Shown in pieces: positions 18,553 to 27,097 of a DNA stretch of 64,000 nt. The stretch is taken from assembly GCF_015207755.1 (NCBI RefSeq), contig NZ_JADEWH010000004.1, forward strand, positions 124,001 through 188,000. The letters are read 5' to 3'. Positions within the stretch are counted from its first letter, which is position 1; the number at the start of each line of letters is the position of its first letter. The notes below the pieces were generated by a model. The model was not told the DNA's origin and did no database searches. It was given only the letters and a program-made list of their open reading frames with translations. A program made the position numbers and the translations under genes. Origin of the DNA: Nodularia sp. LEGE 06071. GTDB lineage: Bacteria > Cyanobacteriota > Cyanobacteriia > Cyanobacteriales > Nostocaceae.

Positions 18553-19656
18553 CTATGAAGGTGTTGATTCCTGATTTAACATCTCTGGTATTTCTGCACC
18601 TGCAACAATGCGATCATCGCGATCATCAGATTGAGAAAAGCCATCTAAGGCATCTTTGATAAATCCAGCTATGGGTACAGCAATTAACAATCCCAATAAT
18701 CCGCCAATATAGGTTCCCAGCAACAAAGCAACTAATACCCATATTGGCCTCAGTCCTGTAAATCTACCTAAAAGACGCGGTGCGATCGCCTGGTCAATTA
18801 ACTGGTCAGTGACCACAGCTACAGCTAAGACCTGAACTGCCAACCAAAAATTGTGTGATGCGATGATTAAAGTAATTAAACTGATACTAGCAATATCACC
18901 AAAGGGAATTAAGCTCAATATCCCCACGCCCAAACCAAATATTAAACCGAACTGGACTTGGAAAATTAAAAATATAGCTGTGAGTAAAACTCCCATCAGC
19001 GATGCCAAAGTTACCTGACCCAGCAAATAATTTTGAAAATTTTGCTGAAGCGATGTTTGTACTTTCCGAGTAAAACTCCAAGGTAATTTTTTAAATATTC
19101 CTTCCCAAATTCTTGGCCCATCTAATAGAATGTAAAAAGTCAATACTACTGTAATTAAAATATCAGAAACACTATCAATTGTTTCTATAACAATACTGAA
19201 AAGTTTATCAGTAAGATTCTCCAATTCATCTGGTAAACGCTCAGTAAATTGACTGATAATCTGACTAAAATTAATGTTTAATCCGTGGCTAATAGCCCAA
19301 TTATCGAACAGTTGAATTTTTTGCTGACTGGCATCAATCCATTGCGGCAGTAATTTAGCCATTTCATTGAATTGTGGCAAAATAATGGGTAAGAAAGTTA
19401 TCCCAAAAACCGCAAAAATTACCAAAGCAGATATCAATACTAAAGCTATTGCATAGTTCCGTTTAACACCAGCTTTTTGGAAAAACGCCACAGGATAATT
19501 CAAAATGAAAGCCAGCAAAGTTGCCAATATAAAAATTGTTACCAGAGCTTGAAAAGACTTTAGAAATGTAAATATTAGCCAAAAATTCAGAAATACTAGA
19601 GGAAATAGCAAAGTTAATATTAACCATTTCAGCAATTCTTTCAGTGAAATAGACAT
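18553..19656 (-). CDS. AI-2E family transporter (PerM/UPF0118)
   Basis: This integral membrane protein has N-terminal hydrophobic segments (about residues 10-90), a middle amphipathic region, and the conserved C-terminal block with DQLIDQAIAPRLLGRFTGL followed by a glycine-rich membrane hairpin (LLGTYIGGLLGLLIAVPIAG). The family includes the autoinducer-2 exporter TqsA and Na+/H+ antiporter-like members, so the substrate is open. The start codon lies only five bases from a MITE-like inverted-repeat element, which therefore occupies the promoter-proximal region. Confidence 0.85.
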   Translation of the reverse strand: MSISLKELLKWLILTLLFPLVFLNFWLIFTFLKSFQALVTIFILATLLAFILNYPVAFFQKAGVKRNYAIALVLISALVIFAVFGITFLPIILPQFNEMAKLLPQWIDASQQKIQLFDNWAISHGLNINFSQIISQFTERLPDELENLTDKLFSIVIETIDSVSDILITVVLTFYILLDGPRIWEGIFKKLPWSFTRKVQTSLQQNFQNYLLGQVTLASLMGVLLTAIFLIFQVQFGLIFGLGVGILSLIPFGDIASISLITLIIASHNFWLAVQVLAVAVVTDQLIDQAIAPRLLGRFTGLRPIWVLVALLLGTYIGGLLGLLIAVPIAGFIKDALDGFSQSDDRDDRIVAGAEIPEMLNQESTPS

Positions 19657-19661
19657 AACTA

Positions 19662-19794
19662 ATAAGTAGGTGGGCGTAAATAAAGTTAACTAGCGGGGGT
19701 CGTCATTTGTCCTTTGTCATTGGTCATTGGTAAGGGTTTTATGGGTGTTTAATTTTCGTAATCTAGTTTGATTTTTCCATACCCACCTACTTAT
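19662..19794. mobile_element. MITE-like element with 13-bp terminal inverted repeats
   Basis: ATAAGTAGGTGGG (19662-19674) is the exact reverse complement of CCCACCTACTTAT (19782-19794). The 133-bp interior has GTCATTG-type heptamers and no open frame. It sits directly upstream of the AI-2E family gene. A related left end (GGTGGGCGTAA) is found at 36665 and, inverted, at 26463. No transposase gene is in the window. Confidence 0.65.
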
Positions 19795-19903
19795 CCTAAA
19801 TCAACTTAATATAGTAATCCTCTCTTATTTGTTTGACACCGATAGTTCAAATCCCCGACTTATCCAAAAATTCGGTGATATTTAAGAAATATAGTCATTC
19901 AAA

Positions 19904-21343
19904 CTAACCTTCACTTTCCTTGAAAGCTAAAAATTGCTCCTGATTAATTCTACCTACCCGATAAAGGGTTTCTGTAATTTCCGAAAGAGTGAAAACTGCA
20001 TGACCTCGATAACCATTGTCTAACAATCTAGCTTGCACACCATTTTCATGGTCAATCAAAACTACAATATCCTGAATATTCAATCCTGCTGACTTTAACT
20101 TCTCAGCACCTTCCATCACACTTTTACCACTGATCAGAATATCATCAACCACCACCACAGTTTCCCCAGGATAAAAATTACCCTCAATTAACCTCCGACT
20201 TCCGTGTGCTTTTACCTCCTTACGGGGATAAATCATCGGACAATGGAGACGCAAGGATAAACCAGTCGCAGTTGGCAAAGAACCATAGGGAATACCTGCT
20301 AAACGGTCAAAATTCAGAGAATTCAAAATCTCCTCATAAGCACTAAGAACTTGATTAAAAATTTGGGGATTAGAAATAATTTTTCGTAAATCAATGTAAT
20401 AAGGAAAAGTCGCTCCCGATGCTTGCACAAAATTGCCAAACATAATACAACCAATATCATAAAGTTGTAAAATCAAATCTTGTTGGGGATGCTGATTCAC
20501 AACATCAACATCAGGCAACCACACAGCACAGGTAGAAGCATCACGAACAATTTCAGTTTTTGCTTGATTAATTTCTGCACATAAAACCTCGATATTTTCC
20601 GCTAATTTTGGTTGATTCAACATATCTTGAGGAACAGGAATCAATAAACCATCACCATTAGCACTCAAGCCAGCTGCTAAAATTTGATTCAGATTACACC
20701 CCTCTGCCCAAATACTCCGCGCCATAATTATCCTCTCAGGCGCAACTGCCCGAATTAGCGCTAAAACTTCAGGATTTGTAGTACCTACTTCCAACCCCAA
20801 TTGTTCTGGAGTCCCCCAATTTTTTGACTCCTTGACTACCTGCAAATAAAGAGGTGATTCATTTGTGGGATATTGTTGTAAAGCTTCTGCGCCTACATTA
20901 GAAGTACAACATAAAATAAATACCGCTTTATCAGGGTAAACTAAAAACGGTGCTACATGGTCTTGACCTGTATAAGGGCTGAGAGTAATGGCATCTATAT
21001 TCCATTCTGTAAATACCGCACGAGCAAAAACAGTACTGGTATTTAAGTCGCTATGTTTAGCATCTAAAATAATTGGGATATGACTGGGAATAGCCGCTAA
21101 AGTTTTTTGCAGCAGTTCTAAACCCGGAACTCCCAAAGCTTCATAGAATCCTAATGTTGGCTTATAAGCACAGACAAAATCAGCCGTTTCATCAATAATA
21201 AATTGTAACCAATTATGCAAATCAGAGATAACATCCTGAGATTTATAATGCCTTGGCATCATCTCTGGATTTGGATCAAGTCCTACAAAAAGTAAGCTTT
21301 GATTTTGCAATATACAACCCTGTAATTTATCAAAAAAGTTCAT
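19904..21343 (-). CDS. pyrFE: Bifunctional orotidine-5'-phosphate decarboxylase / orotate phosphoribosyltransferase
   Basis: This fusion catalyses the last two steps of UMP synthesis. Residues 1 to about 275 are a PyrF domain with GLDPNPEMMP and the catalytic segment LDAKHSDLNTST (Asp94, Lys96, Asp99). Residues about 285-479 are a PyrE domain with the PRPP-binding motif VVVVDDILISGKS (396-408). The order (decarboxylase first) is opposite to animal and plant UMP synthase and matches the fusion known in cyanobacteria. With the dihydroorotase-like gene at 13.7-14.9 kb it is the second pyrimidine gene in the window, but the two are not adjacent. Confidence 0.92.
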   Translation of the reverse strand: MNFFDKLQGCILQNQSLLFVGLDPNPEMMPRHYKSQDVISDLHNWLQFIIDETADFVCAYKPTLGFYEALGVPGLELLQKTLAAIPSHIPIILDAKHSDLNTSTVFARAVFTEWNIDAITLSPYTGQDHVAPFLVYPDKAVFILCCTSNVGAEALQQYPTNESPLYLQVVKESKNWGTPEQLGLEVGTTNPEVLALIRAVAPERIIMARSIWAEGCNLNQILAAGLSANGDGLLIPVPQDMLNQPKLAENIEVLCAEINQAKTEIVRDASTCAVWLPDVDVVNQHPQQDLILQLYDIGCIMFGNFVQASGATFPYYIDLRKIISNPQIFNQVLSAYEEILNSLNFDRLAGIPYGSLPTATGLSLRLHCPMIYPRKEVKAHGSRRLIEGNFYPGETVVVVDDILISGKSVMEGAEKLKSAGLNIQDIVVLIDHENGVQARLLDNGYRGHAVFTLSEITETLYRVGRINQEQFLAFKESEG

Positions 21344-21387
21344 TTTTATGATTACCTAAATTAGGATGTTTTCTGAATTAAAAGTCC

Positions 21388-22095
21388 CTACAGTCCTGCA
21401 AACCAGTCATAACCCTGATCTTCCCAGTAGCCCTTAAACGGGGATAAACTACTCAAAAGCGAGATTTTAGTTACCCACTTACTCTGCTTATAACCAAGTT
21501 TAATCGGAGAAGCTAAACGTAAGGGCGCACCATTATCAACTGGTAAAGCTGCACCGTTTTTCTCATAAGCTAACAAAGTCTGAGGATGTAAAGCTGAAGC
21601 TATATCCCAACTTTCATAGTAACCATCCGCAGATTTAAAAGAAGCAAACTGGACATTAGCTTGAGGTTCAGCAAGAGCGATAATTTCTCGTAGACATACA
21701 CCACCCCACTGCACTATGGCCGCCCAACCTTCAACACAAACATGGCGAATAATCATAGAAGTTTGGGGTAAAGCTTGAATTTCAGCCAAGCTGAGGTTAA
21801 GAGGATTGTTAACTTCACCATCAATAATTAATCGATATTTATCAGGGTCAATAATTGGCGTATTTCTGAAGGTATTAATGATCAATTCCTCTGGTTTAAC
21901 TTGACTAAGTGCAAACTCTGGAACAGGCTTTTGGGGTTGAAATATTAATTGTCCAACTTTGCGATTTAGTGGTTCAGAAAGTGGTCCGACTATATCTTCA
22001 AATGCTTGTGTACCACAGCTACCTAGCAGTAAACTTATGCTGGATAATCCCGAAATTTTGAGAAATTGACGACGCTGTATGTAATGTAAATTCAT
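21388..22095 (-). CDS. Molybdopterin-dependent oxidoreductase (sulfite oxidase/MsrP-like fold)
   Basis: The single catalytic domain has the sulfite-oxidase fold signature IIRHVCVEGW, with Cys120 as the predicted molybdenum ligand, followed by DGYYESW and DNGAPLRL. The N-terminus QRRQFLK is a twin-arginine motif. It is followed by a hydrophobic stretch ending LLLGSC, a lipobox (Cys27), so the enzyme is probably Tat-exported and lipid-anchored. It lacks a haem or dimerisation domain, like MsrP (YedY). The cytochrome b gene directly upstream on the same strand is a likely electron donor. The substrate is not readable from sequence; protein methionine sulfoxide reduction is one possibility. Confidence 0.85.
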   Translation of the reverse strand: MNLHYIQRRQFLKISGLSSISLLLGSCGTQAFEDIVGPLSEPLNRKVGQLIFQPQKPVPEFALSQVKPEELIINTFRNTPIIDPDKYRLIIDGEVNNPLNLSLAEIQALPQTSMIIRHVCVEGWAAIVQWGGVCLREIIALAEPQANVQFASFKSADGYYESWDIASALHPQTLLAYEKNGAALPVDNGAPLRLASPIKLGYKQSKWVTKISLLSSLSPFKGYWEDQGYDWFAGL

Positions 22096-22141
22096 ATATT
22101 TTTGGCTAAGTTAGTAAAATAGGTAAAACAAGATTCATGCT

Positions 22142-22177
22142 CCCTCTCCTTAATAAGGAGAGGGTTGGGGTGAGGTT
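22142..22177. repeat. Palindrome with GGGGTGAGG tail
   Basis: CCCTCTCCTTA (22142-22152) and TAAGGAGAGGG (22154-22164) form an 11-bp perfect stem around one base, followed by TTGGGGTGAGG. It lies between the cytochrome b gene and the molybdoenzyme gene. A related element is at 29329-29367. Confidence 0.75.
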
Positions 22178-22222
22178 TTTTATGACTTTCTAAACAAGTG
22201 AGACAAAATTGATGAAATTAAT

Positions 22223-22822
22223 TTACCAAAACATAGATTCGGTAAGTTGAGAACCTCCTGCTTTTCTTCCTAATAATGAGTGAATAATTGTAAAGATAAT
22301 TACCATTGGCACTGACGAAAAATGCACAATTCTTAATGCTTGCCAATCGCCAAACATATCGACAATCCAGGGAAATTGGGCGGGTTTATACATACCTACC
22401 CCTGTAAGTAATGCTAACAGTAAAATGGGAATAATTGCTGTATATATGATGCGATGCCACGCATAAGCTAAACGCTGAGGATTTTGAGCTTTTTGTAATG
22501 CTTTGAGGTCTTTCACACCCACAAATCTATGTCGCCAGCGTCGAGTAATTAAGACATAAATTCCGTACCACAGCAGATTTAGTGAGAATAACCACATAGC
22601 TGCAAAGTGCCAGTGTCTACCTCCCGCTAACCAACCTCCTAATGTAAATATGGGGGGAATGTGTAAACCAGCACGTCCACCAAATACGGGGTTGGCATTG
22701 TAAATTTGTAGCCCACTGGTGAGCATGAGAAATAGGCTAATGATATTAACAGAGTGGAAAATCTTCGCCCCTATGGCTTGATTATGTAATTTTGGTTGGG
22801 GAGAGGGCAGGTTTGAAGTCAT
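22223..22822 (-). CDS. Cytochrome b561/thiosulfate-reductase type membrane cytochrome b
   Basis: This four-helix membrane protein has histidines positioned for two haems: IFHSVNIISLFLML in helix 1, GRHWHFAAMWLF in helix 2, AYAWHRIIYTAII in helix 3, and RIVHFSS plus IIHSLLGR in helix 4. The layout matches the cytochrome b subunits of formate dehydrogenase or thiosulfate reductase. It is upstream of the molybdoenzyme gene (128 bases) on the same strand, suggesting it feeds electrons from the quinone pool to the exported Mo enzyme, analogous to MsrQ, although it is not visibly an MsrQ sequence. Confidence 0.8.
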   Translation of the reverse strand: MTSNLPSPQPKLHNQAIGAKIFHSVNIISLFLMLTSGLQIYNANPVFGGRAGLHIPPIFTLGGWLAGGRHWHFAAMWLFSLNLLWYGIYVLITRRWRHRFVGVKDLKALQKAQNPQRLAYAWHRIIYTAIIPILLLALLTGVGMYKPAQFPWIVDMFGDWQALRIVHFSSVPMVIIFTIIHSLLGRKAGGSQLTESMFW

Positions 22823-23188
22823 TGATTAATTAAATATAAAGTTTACTTATCTTGATTTTCTTATCCTACGCTTCAGTGAAGATAATGGGAATTTAATTGA
22901 GTGGAAAATCTTCGAGATGCTATCCTAGCAGCTGGTTAGTTAAAACTGATCATAATTCTCAGTCGCCTCTTTTTTGTAAGTTTGTGCCTTTGTGCTGAAA
23001 AAATAATAAGATTAACCACTAAGACACCAAGATACTAAGGGACTGACAATTAAAAAAATATTCCATTGCTGAGGTAGGCAGGGGAGCAGGGAGCAGGGGG
23101 GATAAAGAACAAAGATGGTCTGATGAAATGGGGCAATTTATTTTCTGGAAATCCCTAAGATACCAAGTTTCAAGAGGTGAGATAATCG
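22823..23188. other. Divergent intergenic region with G-rich heptamers
   Basis: This lies between the cytochrome b gene and the TRAP genes. It has a G-rich GGGAGCA tract at about 23085-23100 and an AAGAGGTGAG ribosome site (23171-23180) for the TTG start at 23189. No other gene is seen. Confidence 0.5.
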
Positions 23189-23743
23189 TTGGAAAGACTA
23201 TTAAAGATAGCCAAAATTATTGATGTCTGTACTGAACGCATTGGTAAATTGACCGTTTGGCTGGTGCTTGTCATGGTCATACTTGGCGTATGGAATGTTA
23301 TGGGACGATACTTGGGGGGGTTTATTGGCATTAATTTAACTTCTAATGCTTACACAGAAGCCCAATGGTATATTTTTGATTTAATTTTTTTGTTGGGTGC
23401 GGGCTACACCTTAAAGCACAATGAACACGTCCGCGTTGATGTGTTTTACAGCAATTGGCCGCCTCGGCGAAAAGCGCTGGCAGACTTGCTGGGGACAGTA
23501 TTATTTCTCATTCCATTCTGTATGATGGTGATATTTTTTTCTTGGGATACCATCTTGGCATCGTGGCAAATTCTCGAAACATCGCCAGATCCTGATGGTT
23601 TACCCCGCTACCCCATCAAAACCATGATTATTGTCTCCTTTGTCTTGTTGATTTTCCAGGGAATTTCTCAGGGAATCAAAAATTTGGCAATTATTCAAGG
23701 CAGATTAGAACCCCAGGAGGAAAATCATGACACTGGATTATGA
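23189..23743 (+). CDS. dctQ: TRAP transporter small permease (DctQ)
   Basis: This is the four-helix small membrane subunit of a tripartite ATP-independent periplasmic transporter. Hydrophobic segments lie at about residues 18-40, 60-75, 95-115 and 135-155. LLGAGYTLKHNEHVRVDVFY is the conserved DctQ motif (loop after helix 2). The start is TTG at 23189, supported by the ribosome site AGAGGTGAG eight bases upstream; no ATG fits. The gene overlaps dctM by 17 bases, so the two are translationally coupled. Confidence 0.88.
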   Translation: MERLLKIAKIIDVCTERIGKLTVWLVLVMVILGVWNVMGRYLGGFIGINLTSNAYTEAQWYIFDLIFLLGAGYTLKHNEHVRVDVFYSNWPPRRKALADLLGTVLFLIPFCMMVIFFSWDTILASWQILETSPDPDGLPRYPIKTMIIVSFVLLIFQGISQGIKNLAIIQGRLEPQEENHDTGL

Positions 23744-25064
23744 ATGGCTGGGGCCAGTGATGTTTGCTGGGGCGTTAGTGCTGCTATCGCTGGGATATCC
23801 TGTAGCTTTTTCTCTGGGTGGGGTGTCAATTTTATTTAGCATTTTGGGAATTTCACTAGGTGTATTTGACCCGGTGTTTCTCACTGCTATGCCCCAGCGC
23901 ATTTTTGGGATCATGGCAAATTCCACTCTGTTAGCTATCCCTTATTTTATCTTTATGGGGTCGATGCTGGAGAAATCTGGGATAGCTGAGAATTTGTTAG
24001 AAACAGTGGGGATTGTGTTGGGACGCTTACGTGGCGGACTAGCTTTAGCTGTGGTGTTGGTGGGTTCGCTGTTGGCAGCAACTACTGGTGTGGTAGCGGC
24101 AACTGTAGTGACGATGGGTTTAATTTCCCTGCCGATTATGCTGCGCTATGGATACAACAAACAATTAGCTACTGGTGTGATTGCGGCATCGGGTACTCTG
24201 GGGCAAATTATCCCGCCGAGTGTTGTGTTGGTGGTACTGGGCGATCAGTTGGGGATTTCGGTTGGTGATTTATTTATCGGTTCCCTGATTCCCGGTTTGA
24301 TGATGTCGGGTGCGTTTGCCCTTCATGTGCTGATTGTGGCATTTTTAAAGCCAGATTTAGCACCGGCTTTGCCGGCTGAGGTGCGAGAAATTGGTGGAAA
24401 AGCTTTGGGAAAACGGATAGTTCAGGTGATGCTGCCACCGTTGATTCTGATTTTATTGGTTTTGGGAAGTATCTTTTTTGGCTTTGCTACACCGACGGAA
24501 GCGGGGGCTGTGGGTTGTGCTGGTGCGATCGCACTAGCGGCTACAAACGGTCAACTTACCTTAGAATCTCTGCGTCGGGTTTGTGATACGACTTTAAAAA
24601 TCACTAGCATGGTGCTGTTTATTCTGTTGGGTTCCACAGCCTTTAGTTTAGTATTCCGGGGATTGAATGGCGATCAATTTATGTTCGATGTCCTCGCTAA
24701 TCTTCCCGGCGGTACCATCGGCTTTTTGATTGTCAGCATGGCAACGGTATTTATTCTCGGCTTTTTTATCGACTTTTTCGAGATTGCCTTTATTGTTATA
24801 CCTTTATTTGTGCCAGTAGCCCAAGAATTAGGCATTGACTTGGTTTGGTATGGTGTGATTTTGGGAGCAAATCTGCAAACTTCCTTCCTCACACCTCCCT
24901 TTGGTTTTGCGTTGTTTTACCTGCGTGGTGTTGCACCGCCAGAAGTCACCACCTCTGACATCTATCGCGGTGTTATCCCATTTATTTTGCTGCAATTACT
25001 AGTTTTAGTCTTAATCATTGCTTTCCCCGGTATTGTGAGTTTTTTACCTAACTTGGGCAAGTAA
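23727..25064 (+). CDS. dctM: TRAP transporter large permease (DctM)
   Basis: This is the large (about 12-helix) channel subunit of the TRAP transporter, driven by a Na+ or H+ gradient. It has the N-terminal FAGALVLLSLGYPVAFSLGG, a conserved ASGTLGQIIPPSVVLV and the C-terminal ILGANLQTSFLTPPFGFALF. The length (445 residues) is standard. It overlaps dctQ and is convergent with the binding-protein gene. A TRAP system for pyruvate and other 2-oxo-monocarboxylates has been described in Anabaena PCC 7120; this set may be the counterpart, but the substrate is inferred. Confidence 0.92.
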   Translation: MTLDYEWLGPVMFAGALVLLSLGYPVAFSLGGVSILFSILGISLGVFDPVFLTAMPQRIFGIMANSTLLAIPYFIFMGSMLEKSGIAENLLETVGIVLGRLRGGLALAVVLVGSLLAATTGVVAATVVTMGLISLPIMLRYGYNKQLATGVIAASGTLGQIIPPSVVLVVLGDQLGISVGDLFIGSLIPGLMMSGAFALHVLIVAFLKPDLAPALPAEVREIGGKALGKRIVQVMLPPLILILLVLGSIFFGFATPTEAGAVGCAGAIALAATNGQLTLESLRRVCDTTLKITSMVLFILLGSTAFSLVFRGLNGDQFMFDVLANLPGGTIGFLIVSMATVFILGFFIDFFEIAFIVIPLFVPVAQELGIDLVWYGVILGANLQTSFLTPPFGFALFYLRGVAPPEVTTSDIYRGVIPFILLQLLVLVLIIAFPGIVSFLPNLGK

Positions 25065-25136
25065 GGATTGGGGATTGGGTACTAGGTTAGAGAATTTTTT
25101 CCCCCTGCCCCCTGCACCCTGCCTCTTTTCCACTCC

Positions 25137-26237
25137 CTAACTATTGGACATGGCAAAATTGGCATAACTCAATTCATTAACACGGTTCCAGTCGAAAACT
25201 TGTTTACGGAAGCCTTTCCACTGTTCATAAACTTCTTTGAAAGTTGCGTCTTTACTAGCATTTTCCTCCAAAAATTCAAAGGAGGCTTTTTGAGATGCTT
25301 GCATAATTTCTGGGCTGAAGGAAACTAATTTAGTCCCGCCGGCGGTCAATCTCGCCAGTGCTTGACCATTCAAGGCATCGTATTCAGTCAGCATATTTAT
25401 GTTGGCTTCATGAGTCGCTGTCTTGAATATGGCTTGGTATTCTGGGGGCAATTTGTCCCAAGCACTACGGTTAACTAGTACTTCTAATGTGGGGCCTGGT
25501 TCCCACCAGCCTGGATAATAATAAAATTGCGCGGCTTTGTTTAAACCCAGTTTCTCATCATCGTAAGGGCCTACCCACTCGGCTGCATCAATTGCGCCCC
25601 GATCTAGTGCTAAGAAAATTTCGCCTCCTGGTAAGACTTGCACACTCACACCCATACGAGATATGACTTGTCCCCCGATTCCGGGAATACGCATTTTTAA
25701 ACCTTGAAGGTCGGCAACAGTGTTAATTTCTCTTTTAAACCATCCTCCCATCTGCGCCCCAGTGTTACCAGCTGGAAAGTTAATGATATTGAAGTCGCTA
25801 TAGATTTTTTGCATGGCTTCTAGTCCCCCGCCATGATAAAGCCAAGAGTTCTGCTGTTGGGCATTGAAGCCGAAGGGTACTGAGGTGGCGAAGGCTAAAG
25901 CTAAGTTTTTACCGATGTAATAGTAACTGGCTGTGTGTCCGCATTCCACTGTTCCCGCTTGCACCGCGTCCATGACTTGCAACCCTGGAACCACCTCACC
26001 CGCGGCAAAGGGTGTAATGGAGAAACGTCCGTTGGTCATTTCTTTGACTCGTTTGGCAAGTATATCTGCACCGCTAAAAATCCCTAGAGATTTAGGCCAG
26101 CTGGTGGCCATTCGCCACCGGATATTGGGCTGTCCAGTTTGCACATTGGCGGCGGTTTGGGTGCGCGCACAGGAACCTAATGTGGCAGCAGTTGCAGTGG
26201 CGATCGCAGCTGTGTGGAGAATTTTTCGACGTTTCAT
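25137..26237 (-). CDS. dctP: TRAP transporter substrate-binding protein (DctP)
   Basis: This is the periplasmic ligand-binding subunit of the TRAP transporter. It contains NIRWRMATSWPKSLGIFSGAD, GGEIFLALDRGAIDAAEWVG and YYPGWWEPGPTLEVLVN, typical of the mannitol/2-oxoacid type binding proteins. I place the start at the internal ATG (26237), giving MKRRKILHTAA. This reads as a twin-arginine-like signal followed by a lipobox (TLGSC), so the protein is probably a lipid-anchored exported protein. The longer frame to 26312 would bury the signal 25 residues in. The gene is convergent with dctQM instead of being in one operon. Confidence 0.9.
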   Translation of the reverse strand: MKRRKILHTAAIATATAATLGSCARTQTAANVQTGQPNIRWRMATSWPKSLGIFSGADILAKRVKEMTNGRFSITPFAAGEVVPGLQVMDAVQAGTVECGHTASYYYIGKNLALAFATSVPFGFNAQQQNSWLYHGGGLEAMQKIYSDFNIINFPAGNTGAQMGGWFKREINTVADLQGLKMRIPGIGGQVISRMGVSVQVLPGGEIFLALDRGAIDAAEWVGPYDDEKLGLNKAAQFYYYPGWWEPGPTLEVLVNRSAWDKLPPEYQAIFKTATHEANINMLTEYDALNGQALARLTAGGTKLVSFSPEIMQASQKASFEFLEENASKDATFKEVYEQWKGFRKQVFDWNRVNELSYANFAMSNS

Positions 26238-26328
26238 GATGCTTGGTACTAAATTTTGAGAGTAATACGGTAATTTACCAGTTTTTTGGAGTTGATTGAT
26301 ACTGAAAATCAAAGAACCCCATTGAAGA

Positions 26329-26450
26329 GGCAGGGGAGCAGGGGGGAGTTAAGAGGCAGGGGTGCAGGGAGCAGGGAGCAAGGGGGAGTTAGAAATTATT
26401 TTAAACTTCCGCTTACTTAACAACCTTCCTCTTTTCCCCTGCACCCTTTC
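26329..26450. repeat. GGGAGCA/TGCACCC heptamer-rich tract
   Basis: G-rich heptamers (GGGAGCA, GGGTGCA) at about 26329-26390 are followed by a C-rich segment near 26435-26455. The tract lies in the 245-base gap upstream of the TRAP binding-protein gene. An inverted GTGGGCGTAAA end, as in the MITE-like element at 19662, is at 26463-26473. Confidence 0.6.
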
Positions 26451-26482
26451 CTGTTCTTTCCTTTACGCCCACTGACTTAATG

Positions 26483-27070
26483 TCACTTTTGCAAAACCAG
26501 ATGAAAGGAATTTAAATACCCTGTGATGGTTCTGGCTAAAGTTGGCTGCTGTTTTTTGCTGGCGATCGCCATTACTTGATACAAACGACCCTCGGCAACA
26601 TACATTCTGTTTCTGGTGATTTTGCCGCTAGCGTTGACATACTCAATTTCTTTGCCAGGATGACCATTAGAACTCACAATGTTACGCTGACGAACTAAAT
26701 TACTGTTCGTCGTTTTTAAAGCCATATCCCTGGCATCATCCAGTATGGTTTGGGGAGCAGTCATTTGAGCGTAACTGTAAGGAAAATCATTATAAACAAC
26801 CAAGTATGCTACTTCTTGGTTTGGGGGTTCGGCAACAAACATTTCTAAGTTAATTTCCCCCATGTAGGTTTTTTGGATTTGAGTATTCCTGTCTGGCTGT
26901 CCGGGCATCAAAACAGTAAAGCGTCCGTCTGGGGCATTGAATACCGCCCATTGTGGCTGTACAACTGGAGGCTGGGGTTTACTTGCTTCTACTAGGGCAG
27001 AACCACCACAGATAACAGTGGCGGTGATGAGTGGTAACAAAACTCTAATAGTCATAATTCTAGCCCTCAC
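26483..27070 (-). CDS. Exported conserved protein, unknown function
   Basis: A signal peptide (Arg2, Arg4, hydrophobic stretch about 8-28) is followed by a compact 160-residue domain beginning WAVFNAPDGRFTVLMPGQP and containing GHPGKEIEYVNASGK and a C-terminal RTITGYLNSFHL. Proteins of this pattern are common in cyanobacteria and their fold somewhat resembles PsbP-like domains, but I cannot assign a function. The gene ends 170 bases before the TRAP binding-protein side and starts 28 bases after glucokinase on the same strand, so it may be co-transcribed with glk. Confidence 0.7.
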   Translation of the reverse strand: MRARIMTIRVLLPLITATVICGGSALVEASKPQPPVVQPQWAVFNAPDGRFTVLMPGQPDRNTQIQKTYMGEINLEMFVAEPPNQEVAYLVVYNDFPYSYAQMTAPQTILDDARDMALKTTNSNLVRQRNIVSSNGHPGKEIEYVNASGKITRNRMYVAEGRLYQVMAIASKKQQPTLARTITGYLNSFHLVLQK

Positions 27071-27097
27071 GTATGCAGATATTACCGATGCTAGTTG

